64,000 bases of DNA from JAQWQB01 sp047636995 (GTDB taxonomy: Bacteria > Bacteroidota > Bacteroidia > Flavobacteriales_D > Sanyastnellaceae): the NCBI GenBank assembly GCA_047636995.1, contig JBLIGQ010000003.1, forward strand, positions 1 to 64,000, given 5' to 3'. The notes below the pieces were generated by a model that saw nothing but the letters and a program-made list of their open reading frames with translations, was not told where the DNA came from and did not search any database. Shown here piece after piece: positions 43,276 through 53,051 of the stretch. The translations under genes were made by a program, and so were the position numbers. Each line of letters opens with the position of its first letter. Within the stretch, counting starts at the first letter, position 1.

Positions 43276-43283
43276 TATCTTTG
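43276..43283 (+). promoter_or_regulatory. Probable -7 element of glnN
   Basis: TATCTTTG fits TAnnTTTG exactly, 26 bases before the ATG at 43310; no TTTG at the -33 position. Confidence 0.45.
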
Positions 43284-43309
43284 CGGAACAAATTCAAAAA
43301 ACCAATCTC

Positions 43310-45499
43310 ATGCCAACATTTCGCAGCCAGGCACTCAAGGATTTAGCGCACCGCCGTCCAATGTACCAGACTCCTCCTTCAGCTAAGATTTCTGATTACT
43401 ATGGAGTTGATGTTTTCAGTCAACACACCATGCGAGAGTACCTCACTGATGAGGCCTACAAGAGCGTGATGAATGCGATCAATGATGGAACACCTATTGA
43501 CCGTGCAATTGCAGATCAGGTGGCGTCCTCAATGAAAGAATGGTCAATATCAAGAGGTGCTACGCATTATACGCACTGGTTTCAGCCATTGACAGGCTCT
43601 ACAGCAGAAAAGCATGATTCTTTCATCCAGCCTACAGGAGATGGACGAGCAATTGAGAAATTTGATGGAACATTACTTGTACAACAGGAGCCAGATGCTT
43701 CTTCGTTCCCGAGTGGTGGAATTCGTAATACATTTGAAGCAAGAGGGTATACCATTTGGGATCCTACTTCTCCGGCTTTCGTGATTGGGAAAACACTTTG
43801 TATTCCAACAATCTTTATTTCCTACACCGGGCACTCACTTGATTACAAGATGCCTTTAATCAAGGCGTTGACAGCTGTAGATAAAGCAGCAACAGCGGTG
43901 TGTCAATACTTCGATAAAGACGTGAAGAAGGTAATTGCTACCCTAGGATGGGAGCAGGAGTACTTCTTGATGGACAGAGCTTTGTTCAATGCGCGCCCAG
44001 ATATTGCAACAACGGGTAGAGCGTTGTTCGGACATACACCCGCGAAAGGGCAGCAGTTAGATGATCATTACTTTGGTTCAATTCCAGAGCGCGCAATGGC
44101 GTTCATGATGGATTATGAAACAGAAGCGCACAAGTTGGGCATACCAGTTACAACACGTCACAATGAAGTAGCTCCTAACCAGTTTGAGTTGGCGCCCATC
44201 TTTGAAGAGTGCAACTTGGCAAATGACCACAACTTATTATTGATGGACCTCCTTGATAAGGTGGCTAAGAAACATGAGTTCAGAGTTTTGTTGCACGAAA
44301 AGCCGTTCGAAGGATTGAATGGTTCAGGAAAGCACAATAACTGGTCATTGGCTACCAACACAGGAATAAATTTACTTCGCCCGGGGAAAAACCCGAAAAG
44401 TAACCTTCGTTTCTTGACGTTCTTCGTGAACACCATCATGGCCATTTATAAGAATGCAGATGTGCTTCGCGCAGCAATTGCTGGTGCAGGAAATGATCAT
44501 AGACTTGGCGCCAATGAGGCACCTCCTGCAATCATCTCTGTGTTCATCGGTTCACAGTTGTCGAATCTTTTAGATCAACTTGAGAAGAACATTAAGGCGG
44601 GTAAATTAACGCCAGATGATAAGACAGCTATTAAACTTGAAATAGGACGAATTCCTGAAGTGCTTCGTGACAACACAGACCGAAACAGAACTTCGCCTTT
44701 CGCCTTTACTGGGAACAAGTTTGAGTTCCGCGCTGTAGGTTCATCTGCTAACTGTGGTCATTCAATGATCGCTTTGAACACCATCGTTGCTGAGCAATTG
44801 ATTGAGTTCAAAAAGAGCGTAGATGGCCGCATAGCAAACGGCGATAAGAAAGATGATGCCATCTTGAAAGAGCTTCAGAAGTTAATCAAGGAGTCTAAAG
44901 CAATTCGTTTCGAAGGAAATGGATACGGCGAAGAGTGGGTGAAGGAAGCGAAGAAACGTGGATTGAGCAACTTGGTAAATACACCGCAAGCCTTAACTGT
45001 TTGGAAAGACAAGAGGATCCAAAAGATTTTCAAAGACTTGAATGTTCTTTCACCTGAAGAGGTAGAAGCACGCATGGAGGTGGATTTTGAGAACTACGTT
45101 ATGCGTAGACAAATTGAAGCTAGATTAACCGCTGATTTGGCTCAAAACCACATTATTCCAGCCGCAATCAAATACCAGAGTGTAATTATTGAGAACGTTC
45201 GTGGATTAAAAGAAATTTTATCTGCAGCAGATTTCAAAAAATCTTCTTCAACACAATTGCGCTTGATTACTGATATTTCTGAGCACCTCACGGGCGTGAA
45301 GATTAAAATTGATGAATTGAGAACTGAAAGACGCAAGGCAGACACATTTGGAGATGTAGAAAAGACCGCGTTCTATTATGCAGATATTCTCTTCCCAATT
45401 ATGAATGCAATTCGTGAGCACAGTGATCGCCTAGAGATGCTCGTAGATGACGAGATGTGGCCTATGCCGAAGCTGAGAGAGATTTTGTTTAATAGATAA
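43310..45499 (+). CDS. glnN: Glutamine synthetase type III
   Basis: ATP-dependent synthesis of glutamine from glutamate and ammonia; the GSIII class of about 720-730 residues, typical of Bacteroidota. It shows the GSIII N-terminal block (H-T-H-W-F-Q-P-L-T, about 84-92), G-W-E-Q-E-Y-F (about 219-225), the N-Q-F-E-L-A-P substrate region (about 288-294), L-H-E-K-P-F-x-G-x-N-G-S-G-K-H (about 325-339) and R-F-T-F-like F-E-F-R-A-V-G-S-S-A (about 476-485). A long helical C-terminal half follows. It is a monocistronic gene with a -7 element upstream and a strong terminator downstream; control by nitrogen supply is probable but no operator is visible. Confidence 0.97.
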   Translation: MPTFRSQALKDLAHRRPMYQTPPSAKISDYYGVDVFSQHTMREYLTDEAYKSVMNAINDGTPIDRAIADQVASSMKEWSISRGATHYTHWFQPLTGSTAEKHDSFIQPTGDGRAIEKFDGTLLVQQEPDASSFPSGGIRNTFEARGYTIWDPTSPAFVIGKTLCIPTIFISYTGHSLDYKMPLIKALTAVDKAATAVCQYFDKDVKKVIATLGWEQEYFLMDRALFNARPDIATTGRALFGHTPAKGQQLDDHYFGSIPERAMAFMMDYETEAHKLGIPVTTRHNEVAPNQFELAPIFEECNLANDHNLLLMDLLDKVAKKHEFRVLLHEKPFEGLNGSGKHNNWSLATNTGINLLRPGKNPKSNLRFLTFFVNTIMAIYKNADVLRAAIAGAGNDHRLGANEAPPAIISVFIGSQLSNLLDQLEKNIKAGKLTPDDKTAIKLEIGRIPEVLRDNTDRNRTSPFAFTGNKFEFRAVGSSANCGHSMIALNTIVAEQLIEFKKSVDGRIANGDKKDDAILKELQKLIKESKAIRFEGNGYGEEWVKEAKKRGLSNLVNTPQALTVWKDKRIQKIFKDLNVLSPEEVEARMEVDFENYVMRRQIEARLTADLAQNHIIPAAIKYQSVIIENVRGLKEILSAADFKKSSSTQLRLITDISEHLTGVKIKIDELRTERRKADTFGDVEKTAFYYADILFPIMNAIREHSDRLEMLVDDEMWPMPKLREILFNR

Positions 45500-45519
45500 A
45501 TAACCTACTTACAAAGTTT

Positions 45520-45557
45520 AAAAGCCATCCTTATTGAAAGGGTGGCTTTTATTTTTT
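45520..45557 (+). terminator. Terminator of glnN
   Basis: Eleven-base stem AAAAGCCATCC (45520-45530) with GGGTGGCTTTT (45540-45550) and a T-rich tail, 20 bases after the stop. The rest of the gap to 45799 shows no gene. Confidence 0.88.
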
Positions 45558-45798
45558 CAGGTATAAAAACCGATAATTCAACACTAAATGACGTAATTTA
45601 GGGTTAAGATTGTTGAAACCATCATGTCAAGTGAAAAGGAGAAAATAATCCAATATGCAAGTTGAAAATGAAGCTGTTCGACAAGAAAAGTTGGTTGGCA
45701 TTTGAACACTTACAGAAGCTCCCCGTCAAACGTGCCTTCCCTAGATTTGCGTATCTGTGATTTATTTACTTATTTTCGCTTCCTGTAATCGGAAAATA

Positions 45799-47802
45799 AT
45801 GCAAAAGAACCAAACAAATTTCGCCTTTCTGCGCCTTGCTCTTACCTTAACTCTCGTTTTCGGCATGTTATCTGGCTTTGCTCAGAGAAACTATACTGAA
45901 GAAGCAGACAATCAATTTGACCGCGGAGCTTACGCTGAAGCGGCAAAGCTCTACAACTCTGTTTATTCCAAGTTGAAGGGAATTGATAAAAAAGGAGAGG
46001 TGAACTTCAAAATCGGCGAGTGTAACCGGGTCATCGGTAAGCTTGAAGCTGCTGAAGATTACTACAAAAAGGCCATCGGATTTCGTTATGATGACGATAA
46101 CCCAGAAGTGCACTTCGAATTCGCTGAAGTACTTCGTCAACAAAACAAGTTTGATGACGCCGTAAAGCGCTACAATGATTACATGGAAAAAGGGGGCGAC
46201 AAGACCAAGGCCAAAATGCAGGTGAAAGCTTGTGAAGTTGCTGCTCTCGCTCTTGATGAACCCCCATCACGCTACGTAGTAGAACAGGTGGCCATGATGA
46301 ATACCGAAAACTATGATTATGCAGCCAACTGGAGCGATAAACGCTACGATGCCGTAATCTTCGCTTCTTCTCGTCCGAGCTCAACAGGTTCTGGAGAAGA
46401 TGGGATCACCAATGATTCTTACATGGATTTGTTCAAAACAGAACAAGACAAGAAAGGGAAGTGGTCTACGCCAACGCCTGTGAATAATACTGTAAATACT
46501 CCTGCAAGTGAAGGAACCATTTGTTTTGATTCGAAATTTAAAACAATGTACTTCACACGTTGCGACCATGACGGAGATGATTTCTATCCTTGTGAAATCT
46601 TCGTTACTGACATTCGTGGAAAAGACTTTGGGCCAGCTGAAAAATTAAATATCATCAACCGTGATATGAATGATTCTTCAGCAGTAGGTCACCCAGCACT
46701 TACACCAGATGACATGTTCCTGATCTTTTCTTCAGACATGGCTGGTGGTTTCGGAGGGAAAGACCTTTGGTACATTGCTTATGATAAAGGAGCGAAAGCT
46801 TGGGGCAACTCAGCGAAGAACCTTGGTAAAGAAATCAATGGCACTGGAGATGAGATGTTCCCCTCATTCAAAAATGATGGGACCTTATTCTTCTCTTCGA
46901 ACGGACCCAAGTCAATGGGCGGACATGATATATTTACTGCTCCTACAACAGGAGAGATGACTTTTGGTGAGGTTGAACAACTTCCTTACCCAATCAACTC
47001 TTCTTCTGATGACATGGCGATTATCTGGATGAAAGAAGCTGATCAAGGTTACTTTACTTCAAGCCGTCCAGGTGGAAAAGGACTTCATGACATCTATGAG
47101 TTCAAAATGCCGCCTCTTGAGTTCCGCTACCTAGCAACAGTATATGACTATGATACTGCTACGCCACTTGCGAATTCGAAAGTGACCATTCAAGGGACAG
47201 ACGGAAAAAGCTATGATCTAACAACTGACGGAAACGGTGGTGTTTCATTGCAAGATGGAGAGGTGATGATTGAAACGAATTATGCTGTAGACGTTTCTAT
47301 GGCTGAATACATTGGAACAGGAGATGCATTCTCTACTGTTGGGCTCTCAGAGTCAACAAACTTTGCTAGAGAATACTTTTTGAAGAGAATAATTACTGGA
47401 GTTGAGTACGACTTGCCATTGGTGCAGTATCCGTTCAATGAGACACAATTGTTGATCAATGAAGAGGTGAACTCTGCAGATTCATTGAATTTCCTTTATG
47501 ACATTATGGTGCGTAACCCGAACTTCGTAATTGAGCTCCAAGCACATACAGATACACGTGGTACTGTCCCTGCCAACCAGACGTTGTCTCAAGGACGTGC
47601 TAAGACTTGTGTAGATTACTTGATTTCAAAAGGAATTGAGTCAGCTAGACTGATTCCAATTGGAAAAGGTGAATCAGATCCGAAAATCAAGGACAAGCAG
47701 ATTGCTGCAATGGCAACCGAAGAAGAGACAGAAGCTGCTCACCAGGTTAACCGTAGAACTGTCTTTGAAATTAAACGAACAGACTACGTTTCAAAACAAT
47801 AA
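45799..47802 (+). CDS. PorE-like OmpA-family protein (TPR, PD40 propeller, OmpA domain)
   Basis: 667 residues from ATG 45799 (Met15 of the longest frame, where the signal peptide M-Q-K-N ... G-F-A-Q begins). Order of parts: TPRs (about 27-135), a beta-propeller with PD40/WD40-like phrases (about 140-435: I-F-A-S-S-R-P, F-S-S-D-M-A-G-G-F-G-G-K-D-L-W, F-S-S-N-G-P-K), a carboxypeptidase-regulatory-like domain (about 440-520), and a C-terminal OmpA peptidoglycan-binding domain (about 545-665: L-Q-A-H-T-D-T-R-G, then L-S-Q-G-R-A). This is the plan of PorE, which in P. gingivalis ties the T9SS to peptidoglycan; paralogues are common, so PorE itself is not certain. The Cys needed for a lipoprotein is absent. 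Confidence 0.85.
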   Translation: MQKNQTNFAFLRLALTLTLVFGMLSGFAQRNYTEEADNQFDRGAYAEAAKLYNSVYSKLKGIDKKGEVNFKIGECNRVIGKLEAAEDYYKKAIGFRYDDDNPEVHFEFAEVLRQQNKFDDAVKRYNDYMEKGGDKTKAKMQVKACEVAALALDEPPSRYVVEQVAMMNTENYDYAANWSDKRYDAVIFASSRPSSTGSGEDGITNDSYMDLFKTEQDKKGKWSTPTPVNNTVNTPASEGTICFDSKFKTMYFTRCDHDGDDFYPCEIFVTDIRGKDFGPAEKLNIINRDMNDSSAVGHPALTPDDMFLIFSSDMAGGFGGKDLWYIAYDKGAKAWGNSAKNLGKEINGTGDEMFPSFKNDGTLFFSSNGPKSMGGHDIFTAPTTGEMTFGEVEQLPYPINSSSDDMAIIWMKEADQGYFTSSRPGGKGLHDIYEFKMPPLEFRYLATVYDYDTATPLANSKVTIQGTDGKSYDLTTDGNGGVSLQDGEVMIETNYAVDVSMAEYIGTGDAFSTVGLSESTNFAREYFLKRIITGVEYDLPLVQYPFNETQLLINEEVNSADSLNFLYDIMVRNPNFVIELQAHTDTRGTVPANQTLSQGRAKTCVDYLISKGIESARLIPIGKGESDPKIKDKQIAAMATEEETEAAHQVNRRTVFEIKRTDYVSKQ

Positions 47803-47846
47803 GACACGAAGAATACTCAGAGATTTTCTGAAATTGCAATAACTTG

Positions 47847-47882
47847 CGGGACGATTCAAAAAGGATCGTCCCGTTTTTTTTT
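47847..47882 (+). terminator. Terminator of the PorE-like gene
   Basis: CGGGACGAT (47847-47855) pairs with ATCGTCCCG (47865-47873), followed by nine T. purM begins only two bases later, so purM expression needs read-through or a promoter within this region. Confidence 0.92.
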
Positions 47883-47884
47883 CT

Positions 47885-49060
47885 ATGAGCGACTCACGTT
47901 ACCAGCAAAGAGGGGTTAGTGCCTCCAAAGAAGATGTGCACGCAGCCATCAAAAATGTAGACAAAGGCTTGTTCCCTCAGGCATTTTGTAAAATTGTGCC
48001 TGATAGCCTCTCAGGAAGCGATGACCACTGTATTGTAATGCACGCAGATGGCGCTGGAACAAAGTCGTCTTTAGCATACCTCTACTGGAAAGAAACAGGA
48101 GACCTCTCCGTTTGGAAAGGAATTGCACAAGATGCGCTCATCATGAATCTTGATGATTTGCTTTGTGTAGGAGCAACTGACAACATTCTGCTTTCGTCAA
48201 CCATTGGAAGAAATAAAAACCTCATTACAGGAGATGTCATTAGTGCCATCATCAATGGAACTGAAGCATTGCTCTCAGACCTGAGAGATCAAGGAATTGG
48301 TATTCTATCTACTGGAGGTGAAACAGCTGATGTAGGAGATTTGGTGCGAACCATCATCGTTGACTCTACAGTAGTCTGCAGAATGAAGCGTTCTGACGTT
48401 ATCAATAACGGAAACATCAAACCGGGAAATGTGATTGTTGGACTTGCTTCATTCGGACAAGCTACTTATGAAAAGGAATACAATGGAGGCATGGGGTCAA
48501 ACGGATTGACTTCTGCGAGACATGATGTGTTCAACCACGCAATAGCTGAAAAGTATCCTGAATCTTTTGATCCTTCCGTTCCAAAAGAATTGGTCTACAG
48601 CGGCACTAAAGGCCTCACTGACGAAGTAGAAGGCGCTCCCATTAATGCAGGAAAGCTGGTGCTTTCGCCAACAAGAACTTACGCGCCCATTATCAAACGC
48701 ATCCTTTCAGAACACAAAAATCAAATTACCGGAATGGTGCACTGCTCTGGTGGTGCCCAAACAAAAGTACTGCACTTTGTTAAAAATGTGCATGTCATCA
48801 AAGACAATATGTTTGATTGTCCGCCCCTGTTTAAGCTCATTCAAGAGCAGTCAGGGACAGATTGGCAAGAAATGTACAAGGTGTTCAATATGGGCCATCG
48901 AATGGAAATTTACTGCGCGCCTGAAGTTGCAGAAGCATTGATGGCGATTTCAAAATCGTTCAATGTAGATGCTCAGATCATCGGTCATGTTGAAGCAAGC
49001 GAAGGAGCCAAGTTGACCATCGAATCAGAATTCGGAACATTTAACTACAACGAAGCTTAA
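47885..49060 (+). CDS. purM: Phosphoribosylformylglycinamidine cyclo-ligase (AIR synthase)
   Basis: Closes the imidazole ring in purine synthesis (FGAM to AIR, with ATP). It opens R-Y-Q-Q-R-G-V-S-A-S-K-E-D-V (about 5-18), a Bacteroidota-type PurM start, and shows the ATP-binding H-A-D-G-A-G-T-K-S (about 54-62), the loop L-D-D-L-L-C-V-G (about 97-104) and S-T-G-G-E-T-A-D-V-G-D (about 140-150). Length 391, longer than E. coli PurM, as usual in this phylum. It starts straight after a strong terminator and is followed by prfA at two bases distance. Confidence 0.96.
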   Translation: MSDSRYQQRGVSASKEDVHAAIKNVDKGLFPQAFCKIVPDSLSGSDDHCIVMHADGAGTKSSLAYLYWKETGDLSVWKGIAQDALIMNLDDLLCVGATDNILLSSTIGRNKNLITGDVISAIINGTEALLSDLRDQGIGILSTGGETADVGDLVRTIIVDSTVVCRMKRSDVINNGNIKPGNVIVGLASFGQATYEKEYNGGMGSNGLTSARHDVFNHAIAEKYPESFDPSVPKELVYSGTKGLTDEVEGAPINAGKLVLSPTRTYAPIIKRILSEHKNQITGMVHCSGGAQTKVLHFVKNVHVIKDNMFDCPPLFKLIQEQSGTDWQEMYKVFNMGHRMEIYCAPEVAEALMAISKSFNVDAQIIGHVEASEGAKLTIESEFGTFNYNEA

Positions 49061-49062
49061 CT

Positions 49063-50142
49063 ATGAACCAAATGATGGAAAAACTCCTAGCGATTGAAGA
49101 TCGCTACCGGGAGGTGAGCTTATTGATTGTAGATCCTGGAGTAATTTCTGACGGAAAAAGATATCCCATACTCATGAAAGAGTACAAGGATCTGGGCAAG
49201 TTGGTAGAGCTTATTCTGGAATACAAGAACGTTGTGGCCAATGTGATTTCGAGCAAAGCGCTCCTTAAGAAGGAAGATGATCCTGAAATGAAAGAAATGG
49301 CCAAAGAAGAGCTTCAGGAATTCATTGAGCGGGAGAATTCGCTAATGGAAGAGCTCAAAATGGCCCTCATTCCTAAAGATCCGGTAGATTCTAAAAATGT
49401 AGTGGTAGAATTGCGTGCCGGTGCAGGAGGAGATGAAGCTTCAATCTTTGTAGGAGATTTATTGAGAATGTATACGAAGTTCATTGAAACGCAAGGTTGG
49501 AGCATGGAGGTTGCAAATATCAATGAAGGCACCGCCGGCGGATTCAAAGAAGTAGTTTTCACCATCAGTGGAGAAAGCGTGTATGGAACTATGAAATATG
49601 AAAGTGGTGTTCACCGCGTGCAGCGTGTTCCTGCTACAGAGTCCCAAGGCCGAATTCATACGAGTGCAGCTACGGTTGCAGTGTTGCCTGAGGCTGAAGA
49701 AGTAGACATTGATTTGAATGTTACAGACATCAAGAAGGATACCTACCGAGCTAGTGGAGCAGGAGGGCAGCACGTCAACAAAACGGAGTCTGCTGTTCGT
49801 TTAACACACCTACCCACAGGCACGGTTGTGGAATGCCAAGACGGAAGATCACAGCACAAGAACTATGAAAAAGCGTTAACGGTTCTTCGCTCTAGATTGT
49901 ACGAAGCAGAGTTGGCCATCAAGAATGAAGCCCGATCAGCTGAACGAAAAAGTTTGGTTTCTACTGGAGACCGTTCAGCGAAGATTCGCACTTACAACTA
50001 TCCTCAAGGACGTGTCACTGATCACCGGATTAACCTTACCCTGTATAGTTTGCAAAACATTTTAGACGGAGATATCATTGGCATCATTGAAGCACTTAAA
50101 ATTGCTGAAAATACTGAGAAACTCACAGCCGGAGAAGCATGA
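49063..50142 (+). CDS. prfA: Peptide chain release factor 1
   Basis: Recognises UAA/UAG and releases the finished chain. GGQ motif: R-A-S-G-A-G-G-Q-H-V-N-K-T (about 226-238). The stop-codon recognition element is P-A-T-E-S-Q-G-R (about 187-194, in the place of the P-x-T motif of RF1). Length 359 is standard. Met1, Met4 and Met5 are all possible starts; the first is kept because it gives a 2-base gap to purM. It overlaps pyrF by four bases (ATGA). Confidence 0.97.
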   Translation: MNQMMEKLLAIEDRYREVSLLIVDPGVISDGKRYPILMKEYKDLGKLVELILEYKNVVANVISSKALLKKEDDPEMKEMAKEELQEFIERENSLMEELKMALIPKDPVDSKNVVVELRAGAGGDEASIFVGDLLRMYTKFIETQGWSMEVANINEGTAGGFKEVVFTISGESVYGTMKYESGVHRVQRVPATESQGRIHTSAATVAVLPEAEEVDIDLNVTDIKKDTYRASGAGGQHVNKTESAVRLTHLPTGTVVECQDGRSQHKNYEKALTVLRSRLYEAELAIKNEARSAERKSLVSTGDRSAKIRTYNYPQGRVTDHRINLTLYSLQNILDGDIIGIIEALKIAENTEKLTAGEA

Positions 50143-50936
50143 ATAAATCACAATTAGTAGCAGAAATTAAGCGCAAGGGTTCTTACCTCTGTGTGGGGTT
50201 AGATACTGACCTTGAAAAAATGCCTGCTCACCTCCGCGGAGACAAAGAAGGCATGTTAAAATTCAATGAATCAATCATTGAAGCTACTGCTGATTTATGT
50301 GTGGCATACAAGCCAAACCTTGCTTTTTATGAGCAATATGGTGAACGAGGTTGGGGGATTTTAAAAGAAACCATCCAGATGATTCCAGATTCGTGTTTTG
50401 TGATTGCTGACGCGAAAAGAGGAGACATCGGCAATACGGCTGGCTATTATGCTAAAGCCATCTTCAATGACCTGGGAGCTGACGCCATTACTGTTGCCCC
50501 CTATATGGGGAAAGATGCAATCATGCCTTTCTTAGAGTTTGAAGATAAATGGACCATTGTTCTTGGTCTTACTTCCAATCCGGGTGCCGCAGATTTTCAG
50601 TACCACGGATCACCTCCTTTGTACGAACAGGTGATCAGGAAGTGCGCAGAGTGGGGTAGCCCTGAGCAACTGATGTTTGTTGTTGGCGCTACGCGTCCTG
50701 AAGATTTAAGTGCCATTAGAGAAATGGTGCCAAATCACTTTTTCTTGGTTCCTGGTGTGGGCGCCCAAGGCGGAAGCTTAAGTGCAGTAAGCAAAGCAGC
50801 CCTTACGTTAGACGCAGGGCTGCTTGTGAATTCTTCAAGAGGAATTCTTTATGCTGGTTCAGATGAAGATTTCGCGGTAGCCGCAAGAAAATCTGCATTT
50901 GTTTTACAGCAAGAAATGAAAAGTTTACTCAGTTAA
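50139..50936 (+). CDS. pyrF: Orotidine 5'-phosphate decarboxylase (type 2)
   Basis: Last step of UMP synthesis. It has the catalytic D-A-K-R-G-D-I-G-N-T (Lys about 87, Asp about 90), a G-L-D-T-D start (about 19-23) and V-P-G-V-G-A-Q-G-G (about 203-211), as in type 2 enzymes of about 265-280 residues. Start overlaps prfA stop. It converges on the lipoprotein gene (four-base overlap at 50933-50936). Confidence 0.95.
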   Translation: MNKSQLVAEIKRKGSYLCVGLDTDLEKMPAHLRGDKEGMLKFNESIIEATADLCVAYKPNLAFYEQYGERGWGILKETIQMIPDSCFVIADAKRGDIGNTAGYYAKAIFNDLGADAITVAPYMGKDAIMPFLEFEDKWTIVLGLTSNPGAADFQYHGSPPLYEQVIRKCAEWGSPEQLMFVVGATRPEDLSAIREMVPNHFFLVPGVGAQGGSLSAVSKAALTLDAGLLVNSSRGILYAGSDEDFAVAARKSAFVLQQEMKSLLS

Positions 50937-51469
50937 TCTTCGATCTCAGCAGTAACAGTGATGTCAGCTTTTACCTGAAATACGAAGTAAGCGGGCACCT
51001 CAGAAACAGAACCAACTGCTTGAATAATAACAGCGTTCTCTTTTAGTAATTCAGCGGTAATTGCGTTTTTCTCCCCAGCTGTCAAAGCAATCGTTCTGTA
51101 GTTTTCATCCTCATTCAATGTCTGAAGTAACTCTGGAGTTAGAGCGGTTGAAAAGAGAACAGCTCCAGTTGAACTAAGAATCTTCATCTCAGCATTCAAC
51201 ATAGATTGCGCTGGTCCGTCATATTCCCAAATTTTATAGCTCAATTCACGAATGTCATAGCTTCTTATTTCGTTTTGCACTTGTTCAAGACCCTCATTGG
51301 ATAGTGCATCCAAGGTTTCTTGAAAGTCAAACATTCCTTCGCCAGCATTTCCATCAATAGTGATGGTCAAGTTCTTCACGTAGGAGGCTTCAACATTTAT
51401 ATCTTCGGTTTTTTCACAACCAGAAAATACAATTGCGAGAGCAATTAATGGTAGAATATAGTTTTTCAT
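50933..51469 (-). CDS. Small lipoprotein, function unknown
   Basis: A start at 51469 (Met8 of the longest frame) gives 178 residues with a lipoprotein signal (L-A-I-V-F-S-G-C, lipobox Cys about 17). The remaining sequence is helical and beta mixed with no Cys and no family I recognise; a long acidic helix (about 52-75) and an A-I-T-A-E-L-L helix near 138 are visible. Single gene, converging on pyrF. Confidence 0.6.
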   Translation of the reverse strand: MKNYILPLIALAIVFSGCEKTEDINVEASYVKNLTITIDGNAGEGMFDFQETLDALSNEGLEQVQNEIRSYDIRELSYKIWEYDGPAQSMLNAEMKILSSTGAVLFSTALTPELLQTLNEDENYRTIALTAGEKNAITAELLKENAVIIQAVGSVSEVPAYFVFQVKADITVTAEIED

Positions 51470-51555
51470 GAGTGTTTTAATTACGACCACAAATTACATA
51501 GATACGGTGACAAAGTTGTTGTAAAATGTAAGAAATCTTCGTCGACATTCGTGAG

Positions 51556-52815
51556 ATGAATGAAGATTACTTGCAATATGTCTGGCGTTATCAAAGGCTT
51601 CCGCACGCAAATTTAACCTGTGTTTCGGGCAGAGAATTAAGTGTGATTTTTCAAGGACATTGGAACAAACATGCTGGTCCTGATTTTCTTGAGGCCAAAT
51701 TGAGAATCGGAAAAGAGACGTGGGTTGGAAGTGTTGAGATCCATGTGAAATCCTCTGAATGGCGAAAACATCGTCACCAAGAAGACCCCGCTTATGCAAA
51801 CGTAATCTTGCATGTAGTCTTGGAAGATGATGAACCACTTGTAAATCAAGCAGGAGAAGAGGTGCCAACCTTAGAGCTAAAAGGGCTGCTAAATCAAACA
51901 CATTTGGATGCCTATGCTACCTTCGTTCAGAAACTCAATTTGCTTTCGTGCAGTGGAAGATTGAATGAAGTTGATGCGATGTCTAGGCAAGCTTGGTTGC
52001 ACAGGATGGCTGTAGAGCGACTTCAAGACAGGGCGGAAAGAATTCAGGGAATGCTTGATGAGACAAGGCATGATTGGAATCAAGTTTGGTGGAGCTTATT
52101 AGCGCGTTGTTTTGGATTTGGCCTCAATCAGCAAGGTTTTGAATACCTTGCTCAAAGCGTGAAGTGGCTGAATGTGGCACGCATTGCAGATAAAACAGTG
52201 AGCCTTGAAGCCCTTTTCTTATATCAAACTTCCTGGGCTCAAGTAGATAAGAGGGAATTGGGGAATGAAAGATTGAAACAGGAATACCAGCATCTTCAGC
52301 GTCTTTGGGGTTTAACACCTGCTCCTCTGGCTATATGGCGAAGGGGAAGAATGAACCCCGCAAACAGCCCGCGCATCAGATTAGGGCAATTGCTGGCTTT
52401 GGTGCATAAAGGTTGGCTAAGCTGGGGCAAGGTGAGGTCATTTGAAGTGTTAGATGATTTGTTGAATGAACTGCAAGTGGAGATTCGGCTTCAAAGGTTA
52501 ACCAAGGAGGGGAAAGAAGAACGCACCAGTCCAATGGGTCTTGCTTCGCGAAGCGGAATAATTGCAAATGCGGTCATTCCATTGATGTTTTGTTGGGCAA
52601 GAGCACATGACGACCAAGAAATGGTAGAACGAAGCCTCGAATGGCAAGATTTAATAGCAGCCGAAGATCATAAAATTAGTAGGATGTGGAAGAGCGAAGG
52701 CTGGAAAGCACAGTCTTTACTTGAGTCACAAGGCCAATTACATTTGCATCGGTCGTATTGCACCCAAAAAAAATGTCTATCTTGCCTCATAGGTATCACC
52801 TTATTAAATCAATGA
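51556..52815 (+). CDS. DUF2851 family protein
   Basis: Recognised by the phrases R-E-L-S-V-I-F-Q-G-H-W-N-K-H-A-G-P-D-F (about 26-44), V-G-S-V-E-I-H-V-K-S-S-E-W (about 57-69) and H-V-V-L-E-D-D (about 86-92). Length 419 is typical. Widespread in Bacteroidota; biochemical role unknown. It is first in a run with the PspC gene (ATGA overlap at 52812) and the channel gene. Confidence 0.85.
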   Translation: MNEDYLQYVWRYQRLPHANLTCVSGRELSVIFQGHWNKHAGPDFLEAKLRIGKETWVGSVEIHVKSSEWRKHRHQEDPAYANVILHVVLEDDEPLVNQAGEEVPTLELKGLLNQTHLDAYATFVQKLNLLSCSGRLNEVDAMSRQAWLHRMAVERLQDRAERIQGMLDETRHDWNQVWWSLLARCFGFGLNQQGFEYLAQSVKWLNVARIADKTVSLEALFLYQTSWAQVDKRELGNERLKQEYQHLQRLWGLTPAPLAIWRRGRMNPANSPRIRLGQLLALVHKGWLSWGKVRSFEVLDDLLNELQVEIRLQRLTKEGKEERTSPMGLASRSGIIANAVIPLMFCWARAHDDQEMVERSLEWQDLIAAEDHKISRMWKSEGWKAQSLLESQGQLHLHRSYCTQKKCLSCLIGITLLNQ

Positions 52816-53048
52816 TTCCAATGGTTCAGGAGATTCTGGATTTCTTTGAAAAACAAACGTACGGCGTGTGTGCTTGGTGGGGTAGTAAGCTCGGAATCAA
52901 AACACATAAGGTGCGTCTGTCATTTATTTACCTCTCATTTTTGACTTTCGGCTCTCCAATCCTTGCCTACTTAATCATGGCATTCGTGCTTGAGAATAAG
53001 CACTACTTCAAACCGTCTAGGAAGCGCAGAACCATCTGGGAACTCTAA
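52812..53048 (+). CDS. PspC-domain small membrane protein
   Basis: 78 residues from ATG 52812, which overlaps the DUF2851 stop by four bases (longer frames start without support). It has a PspC-like pattern: a short N-terminal helix, G-I-K-T-H-K-V-R-L-S-F-I-Y-L then a hydrophobic hairpin (about 36-58). It may act in envelope-stress signalling or as a membrane anchor; no Psp partners are adjacent. Confidence 0.8.
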   Translation: MIPMVQEILDFFEKQTYGVCAWWGSKLGIKTHKVRLSFIYLSFLTFGSPILAYLIMAFVLENKHYFKPSRKRRTIWEL

Positions 53049-53051
53049 CCT

